This document shows, in pieces, positions 34,188-43,958 of a stretch of 64,000 nt of DNA. The translations under genes and the position numbers were made by a program. The notes beneath the pieces are model-generated. The model saw only the letters and a list, made by a program, of their open reading frames with translations. It did not search any database and was not told the DNA's origin. Origin of the DNA: Streptomyces sp. NBC_01232. GTDB taxonomy: Bacteria; Actinomycetota; Actinomycetes; Streptomycetales; Streptomycetaceae. Location: contig NZ_CP108518.1 in assembly GCF_035989885.1 (NCBI RefSeq), positions 2,043,501-2,107,500 of the forward strand, given 5' to 3'. Within the stretch, counting starts at the first letter, position 1. Every line of letters starts with the position of its first letter.

Positions 34188-35371
34188 TCCTTCGCCTCCA
34201 CGATCTGGTCGAACTCGTCGGTCACGGTCGGCATGCCGTCGCCGTCCCCGCCGCTCCAGCGCACGGTGAGGGTCTGCAGGGCCTCCTCCTGGTCGAGGGC
34301 GACCGCCTTCTCCCGGTAGAGCTCCAGCAGGGCCAGGAAGCGCGCGACGACGGTGAGAGTGTCCCCGGCGTCCTCGGTGAGCTCCTGGAAAGTGGCCTCG
34401 CCGCGGGTCTTCAGCATCCGCACCACGAGCCCGGCCTGCTCGCGCACGCTGACGAGGGGGGCGTGGATGTGGTCCACGTAGACCTGGGGCCTGGCCTTGG
34501 GCTGCATGGCCTTCACGGCGAGCCGGGCGAACCCCTCCGGCCCGATGCTGATGACCACCTCGGGCAGCAGGTCGGCGTGGTGCGGCTCCAGCCCCACCGT
34601 CCGCGGGTACCGCCTGCCCTCGGCCTCCGCGCGCCGCTCGAGGATCTCGGCGATCTGCTTGTAGGCGCGGTACTGGAGCAGGCGGGCGAAGAGCAGGTCC
34701 CTCGCCTCCAGCAGCGCCAGGTCCGCCTCGTCCTCGACCTCGGCGACCGGCAGCAGCCGGGCGGCCTTCAGGTCGAGCAGGGTGGCGGCGACGACGAGGA
34801 ACTCGGTCATCTGGTCGAGGTCCCAGTCGGGGCCCATGGACCGGATGTGGGCCATGAACTCGTCGGTGACCTTGGACAGCGCGACCTCGGTGACGTCGAG
34901 CTTGTGCCGCGAGATCAGCTGGAGCAGCAGGTCGAAGGGGCCCTCGAAGTTGGCGAGCCGCAGGGTGAAGCGGCCGTCGCCGCCCGCGGGGCTCGTGCCG
35001 TCCGGGCCCACGGCCGTCGCGGCCGCCGGGGAAGGGCCGGGCCCAGGCGGCTCCTGCGGGCCGTCTGCGGGCTTGGGGGAACGTTCCGGCTCGGTACCGC
35101 CCGCCGCCGGCGCGGGGCTCTCAGCGGGCGCCTCAGGGGCTTCGGAGGTCTCGGGGACCTCGTGGACCTCGGTGGTTTCGGGGACCTCCGGGGCTCCGGG
35201 GACGTCAGGGGTTCCGGGGGCCTCGGACGCCTGCGGGCCTTCGGGGGCTCCGGCGCCTTCGCGGTCCGCTCCCGCGTCGCCTGCGTCCGGTCGCCGGTCC
35301 GGGTCGGGGGCGCCGGGGCCGCGCCCCAGGACGCGCCGGGTCGGTCGGCCGGGTTCGGCGGGGAGGGGCAT
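34184..35371 (-). CDS. scpA: segregation and condensation protein ScpA
   Basis: A 395-residue kleisin. The conserved part begins near residue 132 (FTLRLANFEGPFDLLLQLIS) and runs to the C-terminal winged helix (TFQELTEDAGDTLTVVARFLALLELYRE). It links SMC heads and ScpB in chromosome condensation. The first 130 residues are low complexity, Pro/Glu/Ala-rich with EVPE/EAPE repeats, and have no homology I can name. The start at ATG 35371 is the first in this frame but has no clear ribosome binding site, so the true N-terminus may be further in. Confidence 0.9.
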   Translation of the reverse strand: MPLPAEPGRPTRRVLGRGPGAPDPDRRPDAGDAGADREGAGAPEGPQASEAPGTPDVPGAPEVPETTEVHEVPETSEAPEAPAESPAPAAGGTEPERSPKPADGPQEPPGPGPSPAAATAVGPDGTSPAGGDGRFTLRLANFEGPFDLLLQLISRHKLDVTEVALSKVTDEFMAHIRSMGPDWDLDQMTEFLVVAATLLDLKAARLLPVAEVEDEADLALLEARDLLFARLLQYRAYKQIAEILERRAEAEGRRYPRTVGLEPHHADLLPEVVISIGPEGFARLAVKAMQPKARPQVYVDHIHAPLVSVREQAGLVVRMLKTRGEATFQELTEDAGDTLTVVARFLALLELYREKAVALDQEEALQTLTVRWSGGDGDGMPTVTDEFDQIVEAKD

Positions 35372-35707
35372 CGATGTCCAGGAGGTGCATGGGGGCGGCG
35401 TGGAGGGCCGGGCGCCGTGGCCGCGGCCACCAGCAGCCTACGGGCTTCCCCACGCTCCCCGGCGGATCACCGCCCGGCACGGCGCCGCACGCCTGACCGG
35501 CGCTCCCCCGCCCGTAACGAACCCCGTGCGGGCGGCTCCCGGCGACGGGGCGAGGTACCGGGAGAGCCGGGCCGTAGAGCGCCCGGAGGCCGGTCGGCGG
35601 GCCGACGGCCGCCGGTCCCGGCTCCCGGAGGGCGCACCGCGGGCCGAGCGGCGGCGCGGGTGCGGTCCGGACGGGGCCGGCACCGGGAAGGCGGGCCCGC
35701 AGGGCGG
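35372..35707. other. intergenic region upstream of scpA
   Basis: 336 bases with no convincing gene. It is very GC-rich and all six frames give only Arg/Pro/Gly-rich low-complexity translations. It probably contains the scpA promoter or a processing site, but I find no clear -10 element. A short ORF starting at 35390 (MHLLDIDAPP) overlaps the scpA start in another frame and is not supported. Confidence 0.4.
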
Positions 35708-36226
35708 TCAGCGGCCGCGCAGGCGCCGTACGAGGATGCTCGCGTCGCCGCGGGATTCGAGATCGGCGAGAACCACCGCCACCGCCTCGCGGACGATGCG
35801 GCCCCGGTCCACCGCCAGCCCGTGCTCTCCGCGCAGCACCAGCCGCGCGTGTTCCAGGTCCATGAGCTCCTCGGCGGAGACGTAGACCGTGATCTTCTCG
35901 TCGTGCCGCTCGCGGCCGCTGGGGCGCCGGTTCGCGCCCCGGCCCTGCCCCTTGCCCCGGCGGCCCGCGCCGGCCGGGGCCGGGCCCACGCCGCCGGCCG
36001 GACCGGCAGAACCTTCCTGCGGTCGCCGCGGCTGCCCGACGACGGGCCCGCCGGACTCCGCGGCGGCCGCGGCCTCCCGGCCGCGACCGTCACTCGCCGT
36101 GCCCTCGGCCGAAGTGGCCGAGTGTTCCGCGGCGGGCGTCTCGTCGACGCCGCGCCGCGGCGAGGACGACTGGAGCGCCATCCCCCCGGTCGTACGGAAC
36201 AGTTCGTCGGCTCCGGGCAGACTCAC
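35708..36226 (-). CDS. hypothetical protein coupled to parA-like gene
   Basis: A 172-residue protein that I do not recognise. The N-terminal 105 residues are disordered (Ala/Gly/Pro/Arg). The C-terminal 65 residues are ordered: EKITVYVSAEELMDLEHARL, then DRGRIVREAVAVVLADLESRGDAS, a beta strand followed by two helices that could be a ribbon-helix-helix-like DNA-binding fold. The GTG at 36226 overlaps the parA stop as GTGA; a GTG at 36238 would add four residues. Its place after a ParA-type ATPase suggests a ParB-like or accessory partner, but no ParB motif is present. Confidence 0.72.
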   Translation of the reverse strand: MSLPGADELFRTTGGMALQSSSPRRGVDETPAAEHSATSAEGTASDGRGREAAAAAESGGPVVGQPRRPQEGSAGPAGGVGPAPAGAGRRGKGQGRGANRRPSGRERHDEKITVYVSAEELMDLEHARLVLRGEHGLAVDRGRIVREAVAVVLADLESRGDASILVRRLRGR

Positions 36227-37383
36227 TCGGCGTGACACCGGGCGAGCACCTCCCTGGCCAGCTGGCGGTAGGCGGCGGCGCCGACGGAGTTGGACGCGTA
36301 CGTCGTGATCGGCTCACCGGCGACCGTGGTCTCCGGGAAGCGCACCGTGCGGCCGATGACCGTGTGGTAGACGTGGTCGTCGAAGGCCTCGACGACGCGC
36401 GCCAGCACCTCACGGCTGTGCACCGTGCGGGAGTCGTACATCGTGGCGAGGATGCCGTCGAGCTCCAGCTCCGGGTTGAGCCGCTCCTGCACCTTCTCGA
36501 TGGTCTCGGTCAGCAGCGCCACGCCGCGCAGTGCGAAGAACTCGCACTCCAGCGGGACGATGACCTTGTGAGCCGCCGTCAGGGCGTTCACGGTCAGCAG
36601 ACCCAGCGAGGGCTGACAGTCGATCACGATGTAGTCGTAGTCGGCCATCAGGGGCTTCAGGGCCCGCTGCAGGGTCGACTCGCGCGCGACCTCGCTGACC
36701 AACTGCACTTCTGCAGCGGACAGGTCGATGTTGCTCGGCAGCAGGTCCATGTTGGGGACCGCCGTCTTCAGCAGCACCTCGTCGGCCGACATGCCCCGCT
36801 CCATGAGCAGGTTGTAGACCGTCAGGTCGAGTTCCATCGGGTTCACGCCGAGACCCACGGACAGCGCGCCCTGCGGGTCGAAGTCGACGAGCAGCACGCG
36901 GCGCCCGTACTCGGCGAGAGCGGCACCCAGGTTGATGGTCGACGTGGTCTTGCCCACGCCGCCCTTCTGGTTGCACATCGCGATGATCTTCGCCGGACCG
37001 TGGTCGGTCAGCGGACCCGGGATCGGGAAGTACGGGAGCGGGCGTCCGGTCGGGCCGATCCGCTCACGGCGCTGACGGGCAGCGTCGGGGGCGAGAGTGG
37101 CCGCGTACTCGGGGTCCGGTTCGTACTCCGCGTCGGGGTCGTAGAAGTGCCCCTCGGGCACATTGTCGTAGTCGGCGAAACCCACGGGCTTTTCGCCGCT
37201 CAGGTCGCCGGCCCTGGAGTTCACGTCTAGGCCGTCCATGCTCTTTTGGGGCGTCGTCATGTGCTGGTGGTTTGCGAAGGTGCGTACTGCGACGGAGCCG
37301 ACAGCTTCGAGCCCGGTAGGGCCCTGGCCCCGCTCAGGCATCCCTGCTCGACCACCCCCAGGAGCAAATGTCGACTCATTCAC
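36223..37383 (-). CDS. ParA-family ATPase
   Basis: A 386-residue ParA/Soj-type ATPase. The deviant Walker A is KGGVGKT (140-146), followed by RVLLVDFDPQGALSVGLG and YIVIDCQPSLG, the switch and Walker B regions. The first 125 residues are a disordered, acidic extension not found in the chromosomal parAB ParA. This is the scpAB-associated ParA-like protein of Streptomyces, separate from the oriC-proximal parA. The start is GTG at 37383 because AGGAGGT lies 10-11 bases upstream. It heads the operon that runs to rluB. Confidence 0.9.
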   Translation of the reverse strand: MNESTFAPGGGRAGMPERGQGPTGLEAVGSVAVRTFANHQHMTTPQKSMDGLDVNSRAGDLSGEKPVGFADYDNVPEGHFYDPDAEYEPDPEYAATLAPDAARQRRERIGPTGRPLPYFPIPGPLTDHGPAKIIAMCNQKGGVGKTTSTINLGAALAEYGRRVLLVDFDPQGALSVGLGVNPMELDLTVYNLLMERGMSADEVLLKTAVPNMDLLPSNIDLSAAEVQLVSEVARESTLQRALKPLMADYDYIVIDCQPSLGLLTVNALTAAHKVIVPLECEFFALRGVALLTETIEKVQERLNPELELDGILATMYDSRTVHSREVLARVVEAFDDHVYHTVIGRTVRFPETTVAGEPITTYASNSVGAAAYRQLAREVLARCHAE

Positions 37384-37709
37384 AAGTCGTCTTACCTCCT
37401 CGGACGTGACCAGGACACTTATCGATAGGTCAGCGTGGCACCATGCCGACGGTTGGCGACTCTATGGCGTGTCACCACTCAGCGGCAACACAATCCGCCG
37501 GACCCGGCACGATGTGTCGGCAACCGAACACCGCTCTGTCAAGGGCGCACGAGCTGTCGCTGCGAAGTTTCGCGGGTGCGCGAAAGGGTTAAAGGGTTAC
37601 GTTCGAGGCGAGTTGAGCGGGGTTGCGGGGCACCCCGCAAACGCGTCCGGCCGGACCTTGCGGGCAAGGTCCGGCCGGATACGTGAGATTGACGTCAGTC
37701 GTTGACGGA
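37384..37709. promoter_or_regulatory. parA-like promoter region and ald downstream region
   Basis: 326 bases without a gene. Near the parA-like start, on the minus strand, TATCGAT (about 37419-37425) is a plausible -10 region. A perfect 7-bp hairpin, TTTCGCG/CGCGAAA, lies at 37568-37585 and is followed by a short direct repeat of GGGTTA. The left part belongs to the parA-like promoter, the right part to the end of ald. Confidence 0.4.
37646..37679 (-). terminator. 14-bp hairpin downstream of ald
   Basis: Arms 37646-37659 and 37666-37679 pair perfectly around a 6-base loop, 30 bases past the ald stop. A second short stem lies just beyond it (TGCGGGG/CCCCGCA, about 37624-37639). Confidence 0.75.
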
Positions 37710-38825
37710 TCAGCCGAGCAGCGTGCTCAGCTCAAGGGTCTCGAGGCCGTGGGCCTCGGCGACGGGACCGTAAACGACCTGGCCGTCATGGGTGTTGAGG
37801 CCCAGGCCGAGCGCGGGGTCACGACGCAGCGCCTCGACCCAGCCGAGGTTGGCGAGCTGCACGATGTAGGGCAGCGTCGCGTTCGTCAGCGCGTAGGTGG
37901 AGGTGTTCGGAACCGCGCCCGGCATGTTGGCGACGCAGTAGAAGACCGAGTTGTGGACCTGGAAGGTCGGCTCGGCGTGAGTGGTCGGACGGGAGTCCTC
38001 GAAGCACCCGCCCTGGTCGATCGCAATGTCGACAAGGACACTTCCGGGCTTCATCTTGGCGACGAGCTCGTTGGTGACCAGCTTCGGGGCCTTCGCACCC
38101 GGGATCAGGACGGCTCCGATGACGAGGTCGGCCTCGACGACGGCCTTCTCCAGCTCGAAGGCGTTGGAGACGATCGTCTTGATCTTCGTTCCGAAGATCT
38201 TGTCGGCCTCGCGGAGCTTGTTGATGTCGCGGTCGAGCAGGGTCACGTGGAAGCCCATGCCGATGGCGATCTGCGCGGCGTTCCAGCCGGAGACGCCGCC
38301 GCCGATGACGACGCACTCGCCGGCGTGGGTGCCGGGGACGCCGCCCGGGAGGACGCCGCGGCCGCCGGCCGAGCGCATCAGGTGGTAGGCGCCGACCTGC
38401 GGGGCCAGACGGCCCGCGACCTCGGACATCGGGGCGAGCAGCGGGAGCGCGCGGTTGGCGAGCTCGACCGTCTCGTAGGCGATGGCGGTGGTGCCGGACT
38501 CCAGCAGGGCGTCCGTGCACTCGCGGGAGGCCGCGAGGTGCAGGTAGGTGAAGAGCGTCTGGTCCTTGCGGAGGCGGTGGTACTCCTCCGCGATCGGCTC
38601 CTTGACCTTGAGCAGCAGGTCGGCGGTGGCCCAGACCTCGTCGGCGGTGCCGAGGATCTCGGCACCGGCCGAGACGTACTCGGCGTCCGTGATCGAGGAA
38701 CCCACACCGGCGTTCTGCTCGACGAAGACCTGGTGGCCGTTGCGGACCAGCTCATGCACGCCGGCGGGCGTGATGGCGACCCGGAACTCGTTGTTCTTGA
38801 CCTCGCGGGGGATGCCGACCTTCAT
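37710..38825 (-). CDS. ald: alanine dehydrogenase
   Basis: A 371-residue NAD-dependent enzyme that interconverts alanine and pyruvate plus ammonia. It starts MKVGIPREVKNNEFRVAITP, with the substrate region YLHLAASRECTDAL and the NAD-binding VVIGGGVSGWNAAQIAIGMG near residue 170; LVDIAIDQGGCFEDSRPTTH is the conserved C-terminal motif. Length and motifs are those of a normal Ald. The start is ATG at 38825; a G-rich CCTGAG region lies upstream. No AsnC-type regulator lies next to it. A hairpin terminates it. Confidence 0.96.
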   Translation of the reverse strand: MKVGIPREVKNNEFRVAITPAGVHELVRNGHQVFVEQNAGVGSSITDAEYVSAGAEILGTADEVWATADLLLKVKEPIAEEYHRLRKDQTLFTYLHLAASRECTDALLESGTTAIAYETVELANRALPLLAPMSEVAGRLAPQVGAYHLMRSAGGRGVLPGGVPGTHAGECVVIGGGVSGWNAAQIAIGMGFHVTLLDRDINKLREADKIFGTKIKTIVSNAFELEKAVVEADLVIGAVLIPGAKAPKLVTNELVAKMKPGSVLVDIAIDQGGCFEDSRPTTHAEPTFQVHNSVFYCVANMPGAVPNTSTYALTNATLPYIVQLANLGWVEALRRDPALGLGLNTHDGQVVYGPVAEAHGLETLELSTLLG

Positions 38826-38977
38826 CGTCGATCACGGTCCTTGGCTCAGGGGATTTACGGGGGCACTTCCATACATACCCGCCCACAAGAACGCGCAACG
38901 GGATGCACCACAGGATGACGTGGTGAAGCCAGTCTAATGAAGGACGACGCGCTGTCTAGCCTTGCAAAGCAATAATC

Positions 38978-40966
38978 TCAGTCGGAACCACTGCGGATTT
39001 CGCAGGCTGCGGGGTCATCTCCCAGCAATCTGTCGGCCGCGGACCGGTGCAGCCTGGCAGCCGCGGGGTCTCCCAGCCGGTCCAGCGTGTCGGCCAGCCT
39101 GACCTGCAGCGCGGCCTGAAGTCGCTGGTCCCCCGCCCGGCGTGCCAGCTCCACCGCCTCGCGGCAGGTGTGCAGCGATTCCTCGGGCCGGCCGGCGTAC
39201 TCCTGGACCCGTGCCATCTCGCTCAACGCCTTTGCCTGACCGGGGACATCGGCCAGCTTCCGGTAGCCCGCGGCGGCCGCCCGCCAGCTGCGCAGCGCGT
39301 CCCCGTACCGCCCCGCGTAGGTGTGCACGTTCCCGAGACGCCCGTAGAGCCGGGCCTCGTCCGCGCGCTCGCCCCGCGCGAGGGCCTGGGACAGCGCCCG
39401 GCCGAACCAGTCGGAGGCCCGGTGCCAGTCCTCCAGCTCCTGGTAGGCGCCCCCTACGGATTCCATCGCGCGGCCCGTCGCGTACGGATCGTTCGCCGCC
39501 CGTCCGGCGTCCAGCGCGGCCCGGTAGCGCTCCAGCGCCTCCTGGGTCCGGCCGGTAGCGGCGTCCACGTCGGCCAGGTTCAGCAGAGCGGCGGCCTGCT
39601 CCCGGTGCAGGTTGCGGCGCTCGGCCACGTCCAGGACCAGGCGGTGCAGCCCGTACAGCTCGGGGGCGGCCTCGGCCGTGCCGCGGTGGTCCGCCAGCGC
39701 CCGCACGAGGGCTGCGACCAGCCTGCGGGCCAGGGTGTCCAGGTCCCCGTCGGCCACGGCCAGGGAGGCCGCCGCGTGGAGCGCGGGCAGCCGGGTGTCC
39801 AGCCAGGTGGCCGCGGCACGCCGGTCGGGGAAGCGCAGGGCGCGCGGCAGGCCGTCCAGCAGCTCGCGGAGGCCGTCGTCGACGGCGGCGTCGACCCCGG
39901 GCTCCCCGGGCTCGGCCATGGCCCGGCAGGAGTGCAGCAGCCGTACGGTGCGCTCCAGCATCCGGGCCCGGGCCAGCTGGACCTCGGCGGGGCGTTCCTT
40001 GGCCTCCAGCAGGGCCTGGAGCAGCGGTGCGAGGCAGCCGGGCAGCAGGAACAGGCCGTCGCGGGAGGGCCGGATCAGGCCCAGCCCGGCGAAATCGTCG
40101 AGCGTGGACTGGGCGGCGGCCACGGAGCAGCCAGCGAGGGCGGAGGCGGTGTGCGAGTCGACGATGCCCGCCGGGGCGAGCGGCAGCAGCCGCAGGGTGC
40201 GCTGGGCGGGCTGCGGCAGGGACTCGTAGACGAGCCGGAAGCCGCGGGCGAGCGGGCCGCCGGTGGTGGCGGGCATGTCGTGCAGCTGCTTGGCGACGTC
40301 GGCGACGGAGGCCTTGGGGTGGGCGGCGAGCCACCCGCCGACGAGGACGAGTGCGGCGGGCTGGCCCCCGCACTCCTCGGCGAGGGCCTCGGCGGCCCGG
40401 GGGTCCGCGGTGACGCGGGTGTCCCCGATGCGCTGCACGAGCAGTTCCACGGCGGAGGGGGTGTCGAGCCCGCCGAGGGTGCAGGGCCGGACGTCGGGGA
40501 TGCCGGTGAGCGGCCCCTCGGCGGTGACCACGACGAGGCACTCGGGAGTGTCCGGCAGCAGGGCGTCCACCTGCTGCGGGTCGGCGGCGTCGTCCACCAG
40601 GATGATCACGCGTCGCCCGTCGAGGGCGGTCCGCAGGACGGAGCTCAGCTCGTCCTCGTCGGCCCCGGGCGGGGTGCACTGCCCCAGCCCCTCCAGCAGG
40701 CTCCGGACGGCCCGGTCGGTGGCCACGGCCTCCCCGCCGGGGGTCGCGAGCCGGGTGCGGAGCACTCCGTCGGGGTATTCCCCGGCGACCTCGCGCACGA
40801 AGGCCTCGGCGAGGGCCGTGCGTCCGGACCCGGGGCGCCCGGCGACGAGCAGCACCCGGGCCCGGGGCGCCTTGGCCTTGCGGCCGGAGAGGGTGTCGAG
40901 CCCGGTCCGTGCGATGTCCTCGCGCAGCTCCTTGAGCTCACGCCGCCGCCCGACGAAATCCGCCAC
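38978..40966 (-). CDS. STAND-type ATPase with TPR repeats
   Basis: A 662-residue protein: N-terminal NTPase (FVGRRRELKELREDI, P-loop GRPGSGRT at 43-50 with Arg for Lys, VIILVDDAADP as Walker B), an NB-ARC-like helical and winged-helix region (to about 330), and C-terminal TPRs (about 430-650). The STAND fold suggests a signal-triggered switch; no effector domain is attached. It is related in outline to SARP/LuxR-type sensors without the DNA-binding domain. The start is GTG at 40966, with GAGGAG eight bases upstream. It stands alone between ald and the Nudix gene; role unknown. Confidence 0.83.
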   Translation of the reverse strand: MADFVGRRRELKELREDIARTGLDTLSGRKAKAPRARVLLVAGRPGSGRTALAEAFVREVAGEYPDGVLRTRLATPGGEAVATDRAVRSLLEGLGQCTPPGADEDELSSVLRTALDGRRVIILVDDAADPQQVDALLPDTPECLVVVTAEGPLTGIPDVRPCTLGGLDTPSAVELLVQRIGDTRVTADPRAAEALAEECGGQPAALVLVGGWLAAHPKASVADVAKQLHDMPATTGGPLARGFRLVYESLPQPAQRTLRLLPLAPAGIVDSHTASALAGCSVAAAQSTLDDFAGLGLIRPSRDGLFLLPGCLAPLLQALLEAKERPAEVQLARARMLERTVRLLHSCRAMAEPGEPGVDAAVDDGLRELLDGLPRALRFPDRRAAATWLDTRLPALHAAASLAVADGDLDTLARRLVAALVRALADHRGTAEAAPELYGLHRLVLDVAERRNLHREQAAALLNLADVDAATGRTQEALERYRAALDAGRAANDPYATGRAMESVGGAYQELEDWHRASDWFGRALSQALARGERADEARLYGRLGNVHTYAGRYGDALRSWRAAAAGYRKLADVPGQAKALSEMARVQEYAGRPEESLHTCREAVELARRAGDQRLQAALQVRLADTLDRLGDPAAARLHRSAADRLLGDDPAACEIRSGSD

Positions 40967-41116
40967 GGATCCGCTCCTCTCCCTGCCACCGGATTGCGAG
41001 CGTAGTTCACGCAGAGCGACGACCCGTGTGGAGCGCGGCGGGCAAATCCCCCAATCGGATCAGCAGATGGACCTATTTTTCACGCACGGCCCACGGGACC
41101 CGGCCCGCGGGCCGGG

Positions 41117-41758
41117 TCACGCCTCGTACGGGCGGGCCGGCCAGGGGGCCAGGGCCGGACGCAGGGACTCGATGCCGCCCTCGGAGGCGAGGGCCGCGGA
41201 GAGGGCCAGTACGCCGGTCACCAGCCCCGGATTGCCCAGCTCGCCCGCCAGCACCCCGCGGACCAGGTCCGCGAGCGGAACACGGGCGATCTCCATGTCC
41301 GCCTCCTCGTCGGAGACCTCGTAACGGACGCCCTCGGCCTCCGCCAGGTTCTGTGCGAGAAAGACGCGGACGGCCTCGTCGGAGCCGCCGGGCGAGCTGA
41401 AGAAGTCGGCCAGTACCCGCCATTCGCCCGCCTTGGCGTGCGCCTCCTCGTACAGCTCCCGCTGGGCCGCGTGCAGCGGGTTCTCGCCGGGTACGTCCAG
41501 CAGCCCGGCCGGGAGCTCCCACAGCCGGTGCCGCACCGGGTGGCGGAACTGCTTGAGGACCAGCACCCGCTGCTCCTCGTCGAGGGCGAGGACGCACACC
41601 GAGCCCGGGTGCACCTGGTAGTCGCGGCGCACCACCGCGCTGTCGGGCATCCGGACCTGGTCCGACTTCACGGCCGTCTTCGCGCCCTCGAACGGGGTCC
41701 GTGAGGCGACCACCTCCCACGACTCCGGTGTGTCCACGATGTCGTTGTCCATGGCCAT
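41117..41758 (-). CDS. Nudix hydrolase (ADP-ribose pyrophosphatase-like)
   Basis: A 213-residue Nudix protein. The box is GLLDVPGENPLHAAQRELYEE followed by A, with the REL-EE core intact, and VRRDYQVHPGSVCVLALDEE precedes it. The sequence resembles ADP-ribose pyrophosphatases (NudF type), which cut ADP-ribose to AMP and ribose phosphate. The ATG at 41758 has GGAAGG about ten bases upstream; a second ATG two codons in is equally possible. The place next to pyrG is normal in Streptomyces. A hairpin lies between them. Confidence 0.88.
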   Translation of the reverse strand: MAMDNDIVDTPESWEVVASRTPFEGAKTAVKSDQVRMPDSAVVRRDYQVHPGSVCVLALDEEQRVLVLKQFRHPVRHRLWELPAGLLDVPGENPLHAAQRELYEEAHAKAGEWRVLADFFSSPGGSDEAVRVFLAQNLAEAEGVRYEVSDEEADMEIARVPLADLVRGVLAGELGNPGLVTGVLALSAALASEGGIESLRPALAPWPARPYEA

Positions 41759-41782
41759 GGCCGATACCTTCCCCGAGAACGC

Positions 41783-41815
41783 GACAGCCGGGGCACGATT
41801 CGTGCCCCGGCTGTC
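41783..41815. terminator. 15-bp hairpin between pyrG and the Nudix gene
   Basis: Arms 41783-41797 and 41801-41815 pair perfectly around a 3-base loop, 20 bases past the pyrG stop and 24 bases before the Nudix start. Confidence 0.75.
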
Positions 41816-41835
41816 TACGTTATGCGGTCAGGCGC

Positions 41836-43488
<1,653 letters not shown>

Positions 43489-43958
43489 CGCCAAGAGGGG
43501 GCTCCCGTGGTCGCGAAGTGAGGTGCGTCCGGCGCCGGCCACCGTCGATCCGGAGGGGTCTCAGGGGGCGCCGAAGCTGCGGTTTCGGGGCTCCTGATTC
43601 GCACAGGCAGACCACCGGTCCACGGGGTACCAGCCTATCAGCGCCCGGGGCGGTCCGCCTCCGGGCACGCGGCGCGCACTCCGCGTCCGGGGGCGGGAGG
43701 GTGCGCCGGGGCGGCATACCCGCTGCTCACCCGTTCGGCCCAGCCGCATTCTTCCGGGGCTCACGGAGATCACTAGGGTGCCGACATATCCTGCTCGGAT
43801 ATTGCACACATCACCGCCGGGCAGTCCGTCAGACGGCCTAACCGAGCCGATATACGGAATCATGGGCTCACGCGGAGATCCCTGCACACAGGAGACCGCG
43901 CAACCGCGCAATGCAAGCGCCCTTCGGGGCGGACGTGGCCGTTCGACTGGAGATGCAC
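43489..43958. promoter_or_regulatory. divergent region between pyrG and the GH15 gene
   Basis: 470 bases without a gene. A plausible minus-strand -10 element for pyrG is TAGGCT, read from AGCCTA near 43632-43637. On the plus strand, TAGGGT lies near 43773-43778, in an A+T-richer stretch that also contains CATATCC and GGATATTG. I see no U-tract or hairpin that would suggest CTP-sensitive attenuation of pyrG. Confidence 0.4.

Noticed and set aside
37568..37585. parS-like site upstream of the parA-like gene
   Set aside because: The hairpin TTTCGCG/CGCGAAA differs from the known parS (GTTTCACGTGAAAC) in its centre and spacing.
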